Position numbers and translations under genes: made by a program
Notes under the pieces: model-generated
Told to the model about the DNA's origin: nothing
Database searches by the model: none
What the model saw: only the letters and a program-made list of their open reading frames with translations
DNA from: Branchiostoma belcheri
Taxonomy: Eukaryota > Chordata > Leptocardii > Amphioxiformes > Branchiostomatidae
NCBI RefSeq assembly: GCF_001625305.1
Contig: NW_017804620.1
Location: 145,113-209,112 of the forward strand
DNA length: 64,000 nt
Reading direction: 5' to 3'
Shown here: one piece after another, positions 36,864 through 47,300 of the stretch
Numbering within the stretch: the first letter of the stretch is position 1
How the letters are laid out: every line of letters starts with the position of its first letter

Positions 36864-37367
36864 TCAGGACTGCTGCGGCCGCGGCCACCAGAACAAGATA
36901 TCCTCCCCTCTGTGCCGCACCGCGCGCTTGTTCCCGAACCCGCGCTTGACGTCACCGCTGACGTCCTCAACCTGGCCGCCGTATCTCATCTCCCCTTCTC
37001 TCTGCGCCAGCTGACGTAGTCGCTCCAGCATCTCTTCTACCGCGGCGTATCGCTCGCCGACGTCGCTTCTTTTGTTCCCGAAGCCTCGCTTGTTGCCGAA
37101 CCCCCGGGTGGTGACACCGTGTGTGTACGGCGCCCAGGCTCCCTTCTTCCCGAAGGCCCTCGTTCGGAAACCCGCGAAGTCGTCGGGTTCGGACGTGCTT
37201 CCAGCGAAGTCTGGCGGGAAACTGTCGTCTGCGTCGCTGATGACGTCGTTGTCGTTGCTATGGTGATCGGACGACAGGAAGGGCGGGTCGTAGAGAGCTT
37301 GGACGGCGCTGCTCTCCGAGAGGTGGAGCGCCACGCACGCGAGGAGAACAACTTGGAGGAGCAGCAT
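36864..37367 (-). CDS. Neuropeptide precursor with three GFGN tetrapeptides (achatin-like)
   Basis: Single coding exon of 167 residues. It has a signal peptide (MLLLQVVLLACVALHLSES), an acidic spacer, then mature-peptide units bounded by basic cleavage sites. GFGN followed by KR occurs at residues 89-92, 95-98 and 143-146; an AFGKK at 71-75 looks like a degenerate unit. The helical spacer 101-140 separates copies two and three, and the tail is AVRHRGEDILFWWPRPQQS. Achatin peptides are Gly-Phe-X-Asp tetrapeptides of molluscs and annelids. GFGN fits that size and pattern with Asn for Asp, so the family name is an inference. An acceptor (CATCTGCAG) lies six bases before the start codon, so a 5'UTR exon exists upstream. 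A donor AAG|GTAAGT about 20 bases after the stop suggests a 3'UTR intron. Confidence 0.75.
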   Translation of the reverse strand: MLLLQVVLLACVALHLSESSAVQALYDPPFLSSDHHSNDNDVISDADDSFPPDFAGSTSEPDDFAGFRTRAFGKKGAWAPYTHGVTTRGFGNKRGFGNKRSDVGERYAAVEEMLERLRQLAQREGEMRYGGQVEDVSGDVKRGFGNKRAVRHRGEDILFWWPRPQQS

Positions 37368-37482
37368 CCTTACCTGCAGATGAACAAGTATACTTTATCA
37401 GATTGTCGTATCACTGAATGAGAGAGTGTATACAGTGTACTGAGTCTACCTCAGAAGTCCATGCCAGATAGTGCCCATCTAG

Positions 37483-37640
37483 TATCTGTATCAGTATCAG
37501 TATAGCCTGTAAAACCGCCCTTCGGCGTAACACACCAGCTTCGCAGGCACGCGGCGCGGCGGCAGCTAGCTATATCACACCGAACGACTTGTTACACTCG
37601 ATCTTTGCACATGTAATTGCAGGAGTTGTTTAAAGCTTTC
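37483..37640 (+). repeat. Interspersed repeat family R2, copy
   Basis: 'gtatagcctgtaaaaccgcc', 'cttcggcgtaacacaccagc' and 'gaacgacttgttacac' match the other R2 copies. It lies in the presumed 5'UTR intron of the GFGN precursor. Confidence 0.75.
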
Positions 37641-37892
37641 TAGTGATGATGCCCCTACTGTGCTTGGTGCAACGAGTTCCAGTCTACGATAGTTCTGGGG
37701 AAATACGAGTATTTGAACACCTCAGTTCTTCAAAAGTGACTACAAAGGAGCACGAATTACTAAACAATTGGGTGAAACATTGTCCAGAGCAGTTTAATAA
37801 TCAAGCAGATCTTTTGTTGGCTAAGGCAGTATAAAATTGGCAGGGCAGTAACTATTAACCACCCGAAGATTGGCTGGCCAAGAAAAAGACAC

Positions 37893-38890
37893 CTAGACAC
37901 GTCAAAAATAGGCCTAAACCTAAATCACTGCTTAGAGAGTAGCAGTGTACATCGTTCATTGTTTGTACAAAACCACACTCCATCTATCCTATTTCACAGA
38001 AGATGTATTTTCTTTGAGAACGAATCACCCTGAGGGGCACCTGCTCACCAGCCACTAAGAGATCTGCTTGGAGATGATAACAAAATCACAGCTCTATCTC
38101 ATTCTACAATAGATTTATTCTATAACTGAAAGAATAAAATGAAACCTGACAGGATAACCAGATCCATATCCAGATAGCTTTGGGACTGAACGATCCAGAA
38201 CGAATGGATGTAAATCATTCATCGAATCATCCACCACAAGGTAAGACAGAGAACGTTTCTACGATAGATGTATTTTCTCGGAGACCAAACCACGCGGTGC
38301 ACTTACCATCCACTAAGAGATCTGTTTGAAGATACATGTAATAACAAAATCACATTCTACGATATCTACGTCTACGATTGATATCATATTATGATAGATA
38401 TCATAAAATTACATTCTATGATGAATTTTCTCTGAGAACAAATCACAACGGTGTACTTTAAAAAAATTCTATTCACATGGATTTAAGAGCATTGGACAGA
38501 AAACACACAATGTGCTCATACTGATCCTTTGCTCATAAAACATAACATACCACAAAGTTGGGGGTAACAATTGCAAATACAAAACGTATACTAGTAGTTG
38601 ATGTAACATGAAAATGGCTGACGCACCAGCGCCTCTCAGCAGCCCAGGTAGCTTATCAGGTAAATCCACTGCAGGCTTATTTTAACGCCCAAAACACGTC
38701 AAAAATAAGCCGAAACCTAAACCATTGCCACCTATACTATATTACAGAAGATTTATTTTCTTGGACAACAAACCACACTGAAGCGCACTTACCAGCCAGA
38801 CAGCCGAATGTTCAGTTCCAGCGCCTCTCAGAAGCCCAGGCAGCTTGTGTATCAGCTGAATCTACTGCAGACGCCTTTTAACAACCCGCA
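37893..38890 (-). promoter_or_regulatory. Duplicated 5'-exon/promoter cassettes of the GFGN precursor
   Basis: On the minus strand a non-coding exon ends at 38793 with donor CTGGCTG|GTAAGTGCGC. Diverged copies of the flank ('agatgtattttct', then about 35 bases, then 'cttaccagcca'-like sequence) recur near 37997, 38264 and 38418. Two of them keep a donor (GGCTG|GTGAGC near 38049, GGATG|GTAAGTGCAC near 38303). 'gcgcctctcag.agcccagg' occurs both at 38630 and 38820. Alternative first exons are an inference. Confidence 0.4.
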
Positions 38891-39411
38891 GCGAGCCATC
38901 GCACCGAGACTTCGGTCCCACAGGCGCGCATCTGGGGCGGGTCCCTGGCGGACAACTCCTTCCTAACGACGTCATTATCTCCCTCTGATTGGGACGGGTT
39001 CCACTGTTTTAAAAATACCATCCGTAAGAACCTGACACGCGGGTACAAAGACGTGCGTCTTTCAAGTCGTCGCGGTTTCTTTGAAGTGGCAAATCTTCAA
39101 GGCGGTTGCAGTGAACTTGGGCCATCTTCAAGGCGTCTTGTTCGCGACACGTGGCGGAGGTTAAGCGTGGTTTGAAGTAGGTCAAACGGCGAGAACCCTC
39201 CAGCGACGCGCACCCACGGCCCGAGGCTCATTTGCATATCATTTGCATAAACCGGACGCGCCGCTGCGATGTCGTTAATGAGTCCCCAGCTCATCAGCAG
39301 AATAGTAGGAGGAAGATGAGCTCATTAACACCAGGCTTTCGCAGAAGTGCTGATTCATGGTTTAATCAACGGGGTGAAAGAGACAGTAGGAGTAGGAGAC
39401 AGCTAATCTTC
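38891..39411. other. Upstream region of the GFGN precursor
   Basis: GC-rich around 38880-38960 with a CpG cluster. The minus strand has AT-rich TATA-like runs near 38876 and 39010. No coding sequence is recognisable. Confidence 0.35.
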
Positions 39412-39625
39412 AAGCAGATCATACGGTGGCAAGGCAGTATCCATTGGCCAGAGGAGTGTCCATTAGCCACCGGAGCAGATCATACGATGTCAACTTGACA
39501 TTGTCAAGGCAATAATGTCAGTATCCATTGGCCAGAGGAGTGTCCATTAGCCACCGAAGCAGATCACACGGTGGCAATGAAGTACTTCCAGTATCCATTG
39601 GCCAGAGGAGTGTTCATTAGCCCCC
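39412..39625 (+). repeat. Three-copy tandem repeat
   Basis: Units of about 75 bases share 'cagtatccattggccagagg', 'agtgtccattagccacc' and 'gcagatcatacggtggcaa'. The following stretch 39640-40060 shows nothing I can name. Confidence 0.85.
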
Positions 39626-40197
39626 TAAGAGCTACTGGAGCACTTTAAGTAGTTTAACACACACAACTGTTAGGTCGTAAGTTAATTCCCCACGCCTGGT
39701 AAAATACTGAAATCCAGCAAAACAAGTCAACCCTCATGACATTAATTGTGGATTTTGGATACATTTACAAAGAGTAAGGTTATGTTGGAGTTAAAATGCG
39801 GTTTTATTTCACTCAGTGAGCGACAAGTTGTGTAATTCTAGAACGAATAAAGCCATGTAATCATGACGAATTAGAATTATGAAGATCATTTGTCTGCCTT
39901 GAAATAAATACATTCACACAATCAGAAACATCCTATCATCCAAGTGTTCAGACTGCACAGGCGATTTAACTTAAAACCTATAATATAAAAACAAGATCGT
40001 TGTAGTATTGAACGCGATCACGTGATTATATGACTGACGATCAATCCTACCTCGCTCTCGCCGGGACCAGCCAATAAGAGACGCGATGCTTTGTTTTGGT
40101 GGGTCGTTTGAATCTTGCTTTGTCACAACGACGGTTTGCTTTTTCAAAACACGTTTGTCTCGGCTTGCAAAGATTACTAGTATGTTCCTGAACTAAA

Positions 40198-41011
40198 ATG
40201 GCGTCAAACATTCCGTTCTGTTACTTCGTTTTCGCAACGGAAGAAATGACTCTACTACACGGGCCGACAATTTGCCGACAGCACCGCAACGAACCAGGAA
40301 ACCGACGGGAGGAAAGGGTAAGCTAAAACAAGGATACTATTTTATATACGGCACTATCGTTACATATATCTTAAACATGTTGTTTAAAAACCTTGGCTAA
40401 GTTGTGCCTACGGCAGAAATATTTATTTTGGCAAGAAGTGTACACTATTTTTTTACTGATTAATAACATAGTTTATTATTTCTACTTAGAAGTACATCGA
40501 TATAGTTTGTATGTTGCTCAGAACATATGTATTTTTTTCAGGCGCGGATTTGGGATACTTTGAGACGATTTGAAGAAACTTCATCGCCAGGCTGTCGGAG
40601 AGCTCAGAAAAGAAAGAAAGAAAAGCGACTGCAGTCACACAGAAGAGGGTGAGTCTATGCAAATGTATATCTTTGCATACGAATTTTGAATTGTTTTCAT
40701 TACCGAGGGAAATGTTGTGTTTGTATTGTTCCCATGATTACAATGAAAAGAAACAAGTAGACGTTGATGCTTGATGAATGGAGCCTTTTCATCTGGACAA
40801 AATTGTTGCTGTCTGACGTTAAAAACATTCGTTAAAAAATGATAAATGACTTCTCCTCGAAATGTGTCCATACAGACGTACGCATCTTTGCCAGGCTTGT
40901 TTATAAAACGTCTAGTACATGTACACGTAACTTCAAAAATGAAAATTCAAAAATGCCTTCGACTTTCTTAACTTAGATTTTCGTTTTCCATGTCCTGCAG
41001 GCCAGGCTGGA
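40198..41011 (+). CDS. Possible 5' part of a small gene running into the assembly gap
   Basis: Three putative exons join in phase: 40198-40317 (starts MASNIPFCYFVFATEE, donor AAAGG|GTAAGC), 40542-40648 (acceptor TTTTTTTCAG, donor GAGG|GTGAGT) and from 41001 (acceptor TGTCCTGCAG) into the N run. The reading frame stays open through 78 codons and becomes Arg/Lys-rich (RAQKRKKEKR). A CCAAT motif lies upstream near 40068. I recognise no domain. The splice signals are good but the frame is short, so these could be 5'UTR exons with a chance open frame. Confidence 0.35.
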
Positions 41012-41581
41012 NNNNNNNNNNNNNNNNNNNNNNNNNNNNNNNNNNNNNNNNNNNNNNNNNNNNNNNNNNNNNNNNNNNNNNNNNNNNNNNNNNNNNNNNN
41101 NNNNNNNNNNNNNNNNNNNNNNNNNNNNNNNNNNNNNNNNNNNNNNNNNNNNNNNNNNNNNNNNNNNNNNNNNNNNNNNNNNNNNNNNNNNNNNNNNNNN
41201 NNNNNNNNNNNNNNNNNNNNNNNNNNNNNNNNNNNNNNNNNNNNNNNNNNNNNNNNNNNNNNNNNNNNNNNNNNNNNNNNNNNNNNNNNNNNNNNNNNNN
41301 NNNNNNNNNNNNNNNNNNNNNNNNNNNNNNNNNNNNNNNNNNNNNNNNNNNNNNNNNNNNNNNNNNNNNNNNNNNNNNNNNNNNNNNNNNNNNNNNNNNN
41401 NNNNNNNNNNNNNNNNNNNNNNNNNNNNNNNNNNNNNNNNNNNNNNNNNNNNNNNNNNNNNNNNNNNNNNNNNNNNNNNNNNNNNNNNNNNNNNNNNNNN
41501 NNNNNNNNNNNNNNNNNNNNNNNNNNNNNNNNNNNNNNNNNNNNNNNNNNNNNNNNNNNNNNNNNNNNNNNNNNNNNNNNN
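41012..41581. other. Assembly gap (570 N)
   Basis: Unknown sequence. The long open frames spanning it are artefacts of the N run. Confidence 1.
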
Positions 41582-41935
41582 ACCGGCATGTCCGACCCGT
41601 ACACGGCGAATTTCCGCTGCCGTGTGGAGAATAATTAGGTGATAATTGCCGCTAAATTATGCATATTCCAGCAACGCACGGAGCGGTGCACGGCCATTTC
41701 CTGCCGTGTACGGGGATGTACAGGGATCGTGTCCGGGCATATAACGTCCAGTACACGACCTGCACACAAAAAGTGGTTCATTTCCGGGAGTTTACAGGAC
41801 ATGTACGGGACTGGACACGTTTCGTGTGCAGGTCGGAAACCCCCGGGTTCTACCGGAAACCTAAAATATCCGGGAAAGTGTGCGGCAATTTCTCACACGG
41901 AAACGAGGGATTTTATGCGGTGTAAGTAACGTCCT
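41582..41935. repeat. GC-rich repetitive sequence after the gap
   Basis: Short motifs such as 'cgtgtac', 'ccggga' and 'cggaaac' recur in both orientations. A 12-base inverted pair (CGACCTGCACAC / GTGTGCAGGTCG) encloses about 75 bases. It may be a transposon end whose partner is in the gap. Confidence 0.35.
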
Positions 41936-42061
41936 GCCCACCCCCACCAACCGCCAAAGTTGGTATCAACCAGGAGTGACGTCCATCGTGACGACAATTC
42001 GGTCGCGGTGTACGTCATTGCCTCACTTTGCAAAACATTTGTCGACTTTTAGCGAACTGAC

Positions 42062-42113
42062 ATCTTTCATATGCCGCATCTCGTGACACCACGAGATGCG
42101 GCATATGAAAGAT
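42062..42113. repeat. Perfect 24-base hairpin with 4-base loop
   Basis: Arms 42062-42085 and 42090-42113 are exact reverse complements around ACAC. It may be a cruciform, a recent fold-back event or an assembly artefact. Confidence 0.85.
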
Positions 42114-42114
42114 C

Positions 42115-42650
42115 TCACTAAACTCTAGTTTCGAGTGTTTTAAAAACCATGTGTCAAGCCTCAAGCTCGAATGTTACTTTGTTCATGAGTATTCTCTCAA
42201 GATCAGTATCTGTATGTATCTCAAAGCACACTGATTGTCGTCATATGACTCCTTATCATGATTTGCCTTCAGGGAAAACCTGTGTTGCTGGCACAAACAT
42301 GTCAAAGCTTGCACCACAATTATGTTAAGGACTTAATTGGCTGTGAACCTCGTCAGTTTTTTAAAAGTTGTATAGTCAAAATAAATGGCTCAAATTCCTT
42401 CTTTTACAACCCTGATGTGGTCATTTCCTCACAGTCACCATTGCTTGCTCACGATTGCTTCGCTACATCTCCAACTTTTGTCATTTTTTGTGGTGGTAAC
42501 TCGTTCTGCCCAATTGGTTGGATACCAAGGACATTTCATACGTCATGTACAGACGCCCTAGGCACTTTGGGCGTTTAAAAGAACACACCTTGCGCACGCA
42601 GACAGTCATTGTTGCTGGTGAACTGGCGAGAGAAGCACCACTCAGTCAGT
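42115..42650 (+). other. Distal upstream region conserved between the two TLR genes
   Basis: Blocks such as 'tttgccttcagggaaaa', 'ccattgcttgctca' and 'ctggcgagagaagca' recur in the same order, inverted, at 54530-55035 upstream of the second TLR. It is part of the inverted duplication. I see no coding function in the open frame here. Confidence 0.6.
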
Positions 42651-42890
42651 TTTGATCAACATTTCTCATTCGTCTGGTAAGACACGATTTCATACTCTCC
42701 ATGTTGTTTGTAGACTCACAATGATAACCATTTAATCTAACTCTCTGACCTATGGTAAAGCTAGAAGAATAGGGACTGTCATGATACGGTATTTTAGTTT
42801 GTTGACATAGCCTCCGTAGCAGGCTTATAGAACTGGAGGTTTGGTGGTCTTCGGCTGTTTTCTGATCAGCCCAGTTCTAAAAACTGGGTT

Positions 42891-44271
42891 AATTCAAGCA
42901 GGCCGGCTATGTTGTCTATATGCAATCAGAAAATAGCACATAAAAGCTTCCAAAGACCATGAAGACCCCCAAAACCCCCAGTTTTTGGCATGCTATGTTG
43001 ACAGGAGTTTTGCAGGAAATTATCGTCATATTTGGCTTTGCTTAAATGGAAGGATATCCCATTGGACATGATTTAAGCTTTACGGGATTACGGGTCAAGG
43101 AACACTTCAGCTTCAATAAGGAAATCTTCTGAAGTAAATCTGCTAGTAATACTTCTGTAGGTATGACGGTATGGTGTAAAAGTATGCAGCACGTCCCCGT
43201 ATCTGCTTGGTAAGATGATATTAGTCAAGAAACAGAATTCATGTATTCAGATGCTTTGCCGCTTAAGATATTCATTTTCATTTATGTGTAGATCTTATGA
43301 GCAAATAGAGGGACGTTTTCATTTCTTGTCTTCCACTTTTTGATCTAACGAAAAGTTTGCGAGCCTTCAAGGAAGTTGTTTTCGACGAAACGACGGGACT
43401 TCCCCTAAACGGACCCAAATTAAACCTGCTGACGTTGTTTATTATGTCTAAATAGCTCGTAATAGCTCGAACGTCACGATGTATTAGAAAGATGCGTCAT
43501 AGGTTACACACGATCTGATTCGGTGAAGCACAGCAGTGTCAGAAATGTACTGACCAATCAGAGTAGAATGCTGTGGCCTGTAACGTGGTTGGTAATTCAA
43601 CCAGGCCGGCTATGTTGTCTATATGCAAGCAGAAAATAGCACATAAAAGCTCCCAAAGACCATGAAGACCCCCAAAACCCCAGTTTTTGGCATGCTATGG
43701 AGGCTATGTTGACAGGGGTTTTGCAGGAAATTATCGTCATATTTGGCTTTGCTTAAATGGAAGGATAGCCCATTGGACATGATTTAAGCTTTACGGGATT
43801 ACGGGTCAAGGAACACTTCAGCTTCAAAAAAAAATCTTCTGAAGAAAATCTGCCAGTAATACTTCTGTAGGTATGACGGCATGGCGTAAAAGTATGTAGC
43901 ACGTCTCTGTATCTGCTTGGTAAGATGATATTAGTCGAGAAACAGAATTCATTTATTCAGATGTTACCGGTTATGATATTCATTTGTGTGTAGGGAGCAT
44001 AGAGGAATGTTTTAATTTCTTGACTTCCACTTTTTGATCTAACGAAAAGTTTGCGAGCCTTCAAGGATGTTGTTTAAGACCAGACGACGGGGATTCCCCT
44101 GACCTGTCCCAAACCTGCTGGCATTGTTCAGCCTAAATAGCTCAAACGTCACGGTGTACCAGAGCCGTGCGTCTTTGGTTTCGCACGATCTGATTGGGTG
44201 AAGCACAGCAGTGTCAGAAATGTACTGACCAATCAGAGTAGAATGCTGTGGCCTGTAACGTGGTTGGAAGA
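42891..44271 (+). repeat. Tandem duplication of about 690 bases upstream of TLR 1
   Basis: Units 42891-43590 and 43591-44271 both start with 'ggccggctatgttgtctata' and end with 'gctgtggcctgtaacgtgg'. Each has an inverted CCAAT pair (ATTGG/CCAAT) near its end. The second unit abuts the transcribed region, so the first is a displaced promoter copy. Confidence 0.85.
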
Positions 44272-44393
44272 ATGTTGTCATCCATGTCATTTAGGTCATT
44301 CATTATTTGTTTGTCAAAGAGAATACTTAAAAAAGAAACAAAAACATTACCCTTTCTCCATTTTTTCAGAAAACACGTCACACCACAGGCACC

Positions 44394-47300
44394 ATGGCAG
44401 GAGTTCTCCCTGTCTTAATAATCATTTACGCGATCAGCTGTGGCGTTGCCATGGACACGTCAGAAACCGGTTCGACCGGAGGCGAAAGTTCACAGTTCGC
44501 AGAGCCGCAAATATGTAACTGTCGTCAGTCAAGATTGGTTGATTCCTTCTTTAAATTATCTTGTGATTGTCCGGAGCTGTCCAGTTTGTCTGTGTCTGGA
44601 AATATTTCTACCGATTCAGGAATCACTGACTTTGAAGTGATATGCGAACGGAGGTCAGCAGTGAACACAAGCGGCCTGTTCCCTACTTCGGTTAAGAAAC
44701 TGATGCTCACCAATTGTTTTCGTCAGGATATAGTGAAGGAAGTTTTCTACGGCTTGCCTAAATTAGAGGATCTGACCATAGGAAACACTCCGAAAGTTGT
44801 CTGGACCGATTCAGAGGTGTATGTTGATGAGGAATCAGAACTTGACAAGATTTATTCAGATGAATCTTTCTCACCGGTTGAACTTGACCCTAAACTATTT
44901 CTGTCCATGCCACAACTAGAAACGCTTACTCTTTCCTTTCTACTTCTTGATAGATTCCCCGAAGCCCTCTATGAAGACGTCAATGGTACATATCCCTTGC
45001 CAAACCTAACGAGTCTTGGTCTTCTAGGCAATAGAATTTCATACCTAAAACCCGAATATTTACATCACATGACAAACTTGAAATCATTTAGTATTGACAT
45101 TAGTCGTATTTCAAACATATCAGCATCATTTCCATTCTTACCTAGCTTACAAAGTGTAAGTATAGCCAATAACCTAATCCGTTCTTTGGTCGGTTCTCAC
45201 TTTCAAAATCTCAGTAATCTACAGTCATTAGATTTGCATGGACAATACTCCTTAGACAAGAATAGCAACTCTTCTAAATACAATTCTTCAAGTATTATTG
45301 GTATAGGCGCTTTGGAGTTCATTTTCCCCACTACTTTTTTGGGGCTGTCCAAACTGAAATCTCTTACATTGGCACAGAGTTACATTAAGTCAATTCCGAA
45401 TGGTGCATTTCGGGAGTTGAAGAATCTTGACAGGTTGGACATTTCTGATGGGCTTGTAAACTCTATTGGGCGGTTAGCATTTCAAGGACTGAGTCTCTTA
45501 AAGTCTTTGGACTTGAGTAAGAACAACTTAATAATGATAGATCCTTCAGTGTTTGATGGTCTAAGCTCACTTCTCTATCTTCGTCTGCAAGAAAATTTCC
45601 TTATCTATCTCTCTCCGACGACATTTGAAAACATGCAGTATTTGTTAAACTTGAACTTAGCAAACAACTTTTTAAGTACATTAACGCGTGAAACACTCAG
45701 TCCTCTACAGAACTTGAGAACGTTAAATGTACAGAAAAACCTGCTAGTCGATGCTGCGGAGGTTTTTTTCGGTATCACGTCTGACTTTTGCGAGGACATT
45801 GACGTATCCCACAACAGGTTCCAATTATTGGACCCCGCGTCATTGAACAATCTCGGTATCGATCACAGAACTGTACATGTCAATTTAACCCACAACTACC
45901 TGTGGTTTCTTAATGCATCAGCATATTCCATTGCTTCCAAGGCGAGGGATCTGTCCTTGATGCTCGATCTAAGGTGGAATCGGTTTACGTCGTTACCGTT
46001 TGAAACAAGTTTGTTTCGGAAATTCAGTAAATCTAGAATACCAATGGGATATGTCAGAGGATGGAGCCAGGAATATGGAGATATCTCCCTCCTGATGACG
46101 TACAACCCACTGGTATGTGACTGTGGCCTTTACGAGCTCATCTCGAACTTGGATGTCGCAGAACAAGGCGTCCTTTACACAAAAACTGATTTCAAAGACA
46201 TGGAATGTGCGGCTCCCGACACCCTCCGGGGTAGAAAGGTGGTAGATCTGAGCCCTTCTGAGCTGTGGTGCCCGAACGAGTGCGACAACCGATTGTACTA
46301 TTGTTACTGCTTTGAGCAAGCGGGTAAACTGTTCAGGACCCCCCAGTGCGAGACAGACTGGATGACGTGTCCGTCAGAATGCTCCTGTTCGTTCCAAGGA
46401 GAGCTGCATTCTTCTACAGCTACATTAAACGAGCTTGTCAACTGTTCTAGGAGGAACCTGTCTTCCATCCCAGACGACATTTCCAACGTCACAACAATCC
46501 TTCACTTGGAAGGGAATCAGCTTACAGTCATCAACGAAAGTGTTCTTCCCCAACTTTTGATGATACGAGAACTTTACCTAAATGACAATAACATATCACA
46601 GATCGGCAATATGACTTTTAACAACTTCATCTCACTTGCAATCCTCCGGCTCGACGGAAACAACATCTCAGAGATAAACAGCCAAGTTTTCAAGTTCCTC
46701 TCTAATCTACGAGAACTTTACCTGAACCATTCCGGTGTGCGATATCTAGCAGCTGATTCGTTTCACGACCTTGCAAAGTTACAGAAACTACACTTGGAGA
46801 ACAACAAGCTCAAGTCTCTCCCAGAAAACACGTTTTCTGGTTTGAAGAAGCTGACGTTACTCGGCATTCACGGCAATCCACTGACCTGCGGCTGCGATGT
46901 TCTGTGGTTCGCGAACTGGCTGCGGAGTAGAGTCTACCTTCTGTCACAAGGACGTAACGTCAGCTGCGTAGCAAGTACAAAAGTAACGCGGGACATTTTG
47001 AGCTTGTCGGCGGCTCAGTTTGACTGCGAGGACCTACAGGCAGCCCAAGCAAGAACCAGACTCACCATTGGTCTGTCGATTGCGTTGGTTCTTGTGACAA
47101 TCATTTTAGTTTTTGTGATCGTCGTCGTGAAACGAAAGGAAGACATCCAAGTCTACCTGTACGCCAGGTACGGATGGAGGTTCAGGGAAGAAGAAGAAGA
47201 CGACGAAGACAAGGAGTACGACGCCTTCTTATCGTACAGTCAACACGACTTAGACATGGTGCTGCAAGACGTCTTGCCCGCGCTCGAGAACAGGGAGCCG

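Noticed and set aside
40933..41634. Long frames on both strands across the N run
   Set aside because: N bases cannot create stop codons; no sequence information.
42258..42578. 106-residue frame upstream of TLR 1
   Set aside because: The homologous region upstream of TLR 2 does not keep the frame, so conservation is not at protein level.
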